Below, piece after piece: positions 5,315-7,201 of a DNA stretch of 7,201 nt (the stretch's first letter is position 1; each line of letters starts with the position of its first letter). Source of the DNA: DASPKO01 sp035628055 (GTDB lineage Bacteria; Planctomycetota; Phycisphaerae; Phycisphaerales; UBA1924). The notes under the pieces were generated by a model. The model ran no database searches. It saw only the letters and a list, made by a program, of their open reading frames with translations, and was not told the origin of the DNA. Made by a program: the position numbers and the translations under genes. Where the stretch lies: NCBI GenBank assembly GCA_035628055.1, contig DASPKO010000230.1, forward strand, positions 1-7,201, in the 5' to 3' direction.

Positions 5315-6538
5315 ATGAGCCGGCTTTTCCGCCCCCTGCCCGGGCTGGCCCTGGCGGCCGCCGCCGTCCTGTCGGCGCGCGCCTCGGACTGCACCCAGAC
5401 CTCCGTCGGGCGCGTGCCCCTGAACGACCTGGGAGCCGGCCTCTACCTGGGTCAGTTCCAGGGCGGGCTCTATCCAGGCGGGGCGAACCTGCCGCCCGCC
5501 GCACACGCCGCCGAGGGCCTCTCCCGCGCCGCGTTCATCGGCCCGCTCGACCTCACCGGCCAGCCCGACCCCGCCGGCAAGTACGTCCTGCTCTCGATCG
5601 GCATGTCGAACACCACCCAGGAGTTCTGCTCCGCGGGCTCGGGCCTGCCCTGCGACCCGTACACGTTCATGGGACAGGCGGCGGCGCATCCCCTGGTGAA
5701 CCACACCTCGCTGGAGATCGTGAACGGCGCCGCCGGCGGGCAGGCGGCGTCCACCTGGGACTCACCCGCCGACCCGAACTATGACCGCGTGCGCGACACC
5801 CGCCTGGCCCCCCGCGGGCTGGGCGAGGCGCAGGTGCGGGCCGTCTGGCTCAAGGTCGCCAACCCGGGGCCATCGGTCTCGCTGCCGGCACCGAACGCCG
5901 ACGCCTACACCCTGGTGACACAGATGGGCAACATCGTGCGCGCCGCCAAGGTGCGCTATCCGAACCTGGAGATCGTCTTCGTCTCGAGCCGCATCTATGC
6001 CGGCTACGCCTCCTCCACCCTCAACCCCGAGCCCTACGCCTACGAGTCGGGCTTCGCCGTCAAGTGGCTCATCGAGGCCCAGATCAATCAGATGGCCGGG
6101 GGACCGATCGACCCGCGGGCCGGCGACCTCGACACCGCCACGGTGGCCCCGTGGATCGCCTGGGGACCCTACCTCTGGGCCGACGGGACCACGCCCCGGA
6201 GCGACGGGCTCACGTGGGTGTGCGCGGACTTCTCGCCCGACGGGACGCACCCGGCGACCTCGGGCCGGCAGAAGGTGGGGACGCGGCTGCTCCAGTTCAT
6301 GCTCGCCTCGCCCTTTGCGCGCCCGTGGTTCCGTCTCGCCGGCGCCTGCTCGGCCGACTTCGACGCTTCGGGGACGGTGACCACCGCCGACATCACCGCC
6401 TTCCTGGGCGCCTGGTTCGCCGACCTGGCCGCCGGCGGCACCGTCGCCGACTTTGACCTCAGCGGCGCGACCAACACCGCGGACATCAGCATGTTTCTCT
6501 CCGCCTGGTTCGCGGCGGTCGCCGGGGGGTGCCCATGA
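5315..6538 (+). CDS. Secreted SGNH/SASA-like hydrolase with C-terminal GC-type dockerin, 407 aa
   Basis: This is probably an exported esterase-like protein of unknown substrate. A signal peptide is clear: R-containing start, hydrophobic LALAAAAVL (11-19) and an ARA cleavage site near residue 23. The body (about 85-335) resembles SGNH hydrolases of the sialate-acetylesterase (SASA, CE6-like) kind. LLSIGMSNT (92-100) matches the GQSN nucleophile block with Ser98. NGAAGG (137-142) fits an oxyanion block, and DGTHP supplies Asp309 and His312. The last 60 residues hold two dockerin-like calcium loops (Asp348-Asp350-Ser352 to Asp359, and Asp379-Asp381-Ser383 to Asp390), each followed by a FLxAWFA helix, then Gly-Gly-Cys-Pro. 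Family knowledge: this tail marks many secreted Phycisphaerae proteins; its partner is unknown. The ATG at 5315 has a strong AAGGAG. The stop overlaps the SDR start. Secretion and dockerin calls are secure; the hydrolase call is moderate, and the Met in place of Gln in GQSN is a caution. Confidence 0.85.
   Translation: MSRLFRPLPGLALAAAAVLSARASDCTQTSVGRVPLNDLGAGLYLGQFQGGLYPGGANLPPAAHAAEGLSRAAFIGPLDLTGQPDPAGKYVLLSIGMSNTTQEFCSAGSGLPCDPYTFMGQAAAHPLVNHTSLEIVNGAAGGQAASTWDSPADPNYDRVRDTRLAPRGLGEAQVRAVWLKVANPGPSVSLPAPNADAYTLVTQMGNIVRAAKVRYPNLEIVFVSSRIYAGYASSTLNPEPYAYESGFAVKWLIEAQINQMAGGPIDPRAGDLDTATVAPWIAWGPYLWADGTTPRSDGLTWVCADFSPDGTHPATSGRQKVGTRLLQFMLASPFARPWFRLAGACSADFDASGTVTTADITAFLGAWFADLAAGGTVADFDLSGATNTADISMFLSAWFAAVAGGCP
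6356..6535 (+). other. GC-type dockerin domain (two calcium-loop repeats plus terminal Cys)
   Basis: Within the preceding protein, residues 348-407 contain two near-repeats: ADFDASGTVTTADITAFL and ADFDLSGATNTADISMFL, spaced 31 residues. Each has acidic or polar residues at loop positions 1, 3, 5 and 12 as in dockerin F-hands. A Cys sits just before repeat 1 (GACS) and another at position 406. They could form a disulfide clamp or serve in anchoring; that is inference. Confidence 0.85.
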
Positions 6539-7201
6539 GCGAGGCTTCCGACGCGGCCGCCTTCGCGGGGCGGCACGTGGTGGTCACGGGCGGGGCGGGC
6601 GCGCTCGGCTCGGCGGTGGTGCGGGGCGTGCTCGCGGGGGGCGGTGTGGTGAGCATCCCGGTGGCCGACGGCACGCACGACGCGGCCCTGCGGGGGCTGG
6701 AGCTCGAGCTGCCCCTGCGCGTCAAGGTCGTGCACGACATCGACCTGAGCGCCGAGGAGGCCACCCGCCGGTTCTACGACGAGGCCGTGGAGGCCCACGG
6801 GACGCCCTGGGCGGTGGTGAACTCCGCCGGGGGCTTCGCGATGGCCGAGCTGGAGCGGTCCGATCTGGGCGCCCTCACGGAGCTGCTGCGCACCAACCTG
6901 GTGAGCTGCTTCCTCTCATGCCGCGAGGCCGTGCGCCGCATGCGCGCCGCCGGAGGGGGCCGCATCGTCAATGTCGCGGCCCGCCCGGCCCTCGAGCCGC
7001 GCCTGGGCGCGAAGATGACGGCGTACACGGCCAGCAAGGCCGCGGTGGCGGGCTTCACCTGCGCCCTGGCGGAAGAGGTCGTGGGACACGGCATCCTCGT
7101 CAACGCCGTCGCCCCGTCGGTCATGGATACCCCGGCCAACCGCGCCGCGATGCCGCAGGCGGACTTCTCGACCTGGGCGCGCACCGAGCAGGTCGCGGCG
7201 A
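6535..7201 (+). CDS. Short-chain dehydrogenase/reductase (SDR), 3' end outside window
   Basis: This is a predicted cytoplasmic NAD(P)-dependent oxidoreductase; substrate unknown. 222 codons are visible of the usual 230-260, so only the end is missing. The Rossmann glycine motif TGGAGALG (18-25) follows the first strand (HVVVTG). HDIDLS marks the third strand, NSAGGF (96-101) the NAG motif, TNL gives Asn121, and YTASK gives the catalytic Tyr164 and Lys168. NAVAPSVMDTP follows as in classical SDRs. The catalytic Ser usually found in an NVSS motif is missing: the sequence reads NVAARPALEP (146-155), with Ala148-Ala149. Dihydropteridine-reductase-like SDRs also have Ala there, a possible but weak link. 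The ATG at 6535 overlaps the TGA of the dockerin gene (ATGA), suggesting translational coupling; only a weak G-rich tract (6524-6529) precedes it. Confidence 0.9.
   Translation, partial: MSEASDAAAFAGRHVVVTGGAGALGSAVVRGVLAGGGVVSIPVADGTHDAALRGLELELPLRVKVVHDIDLSAEEATRRFYDEAVEAHGTPWAVVNSAGGFAMAELERSDLGALTELLRTNLVSCFLSCREAVRRMRAAGGGRIVNVAARPALEPRLGAKMTAYTASKAAVAGFTCALAEEVVGHGILVNAVAPSVMDTPANRAAMPQADFSTWARTEQVAA

Noticed and set aside
5116..5394. N-terminal extension of GlyRS by about 93 codons
   Set aside because: It would run into the divergent gene. The extension is low-complexity, and GGAG marks the ATG at 5115.
5384..5395. Lipobox in the dockerin protein (Cys26 soon after the signal peptide)
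   Set aside because: The residues before Cys26 are A-S-D, not the L-A/S-G/A pattern; ARA cleavage by signal peptidase I fits better.
1..7201. CRISPR arrays, insertion sequences, tRNA or rRNA genes, attachment sites
   Set aside because: I saw no regularly spaced repeats, transposase motifs, terminal inverted repeats or RNA gene signatures by eye.

Overview
This 7.2 kb window is GC-rich (about 65-77% in the stretches I counted by hand) and densely coding. It most likely comes from the chromosome of a planctomycete of the Phycisphaerae/Phycisphaerales type. The main reason is a secreted protein ending in two dockerin-like calcium loops and a terminal Gly-Gly-Cys-Pro. This 'GC-type' dockerin tail is, from family knowledge, characteristic of that group. 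The homodimeric-type glycyl-tRNA synthetase and the LysM/L,D-transpeptidase architecture are compatible with this. The taxonomic call is inference.

Layout. Minus strand, left end: the first 131 codons of a biosynthetic arginine decarboxylase (speA, cut by the window edge), preceded by an uncharacterised membrane protein. A 5-formyltetrahydrofolate cyclo-ligase gene runs divergently from the membrane protein across a gap of about 28 bp. It is followed on the plus strand by a membrane-anchored LysM plus YkuD L,D-transpeptidase. That gene converges on glycyl-tRNA synthetase (minus strand), with a short GC hairpin in the 33 bp between the two stop codons. GlyRS diverges, across 199 bp, from a secreted SGNH/SASA-like hydrolase carrying the dockerin tail. 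A short-chain dehydrogenase/reductase overlaps that gene's stop by ATGA and runs off the right end.

How the genes work together. Most are housekeeping genes: polyamine synthesis, folate one-carbon metabolism, peptidoglycan cross-linking and translation. They form no obvious single pathway. The only tightly coupled pair is the secreted dockerin protein and the SDR. I see no defence locus, mobile element, CRISPR array, tRNA or rRNA. The least understood part is the dockerin-tagged hydrolase and its coupled SDR. Two substitutions at normally conserved active-site positions (GlyRS Ser to Ala, SDR Ser to Ala) also deserve a second look. No gene-free stretch exceeds 300 bases; the gaps at 395-492, 1153-1180, 1856-1947, 3355-3387 and 5116-5314 are described below.
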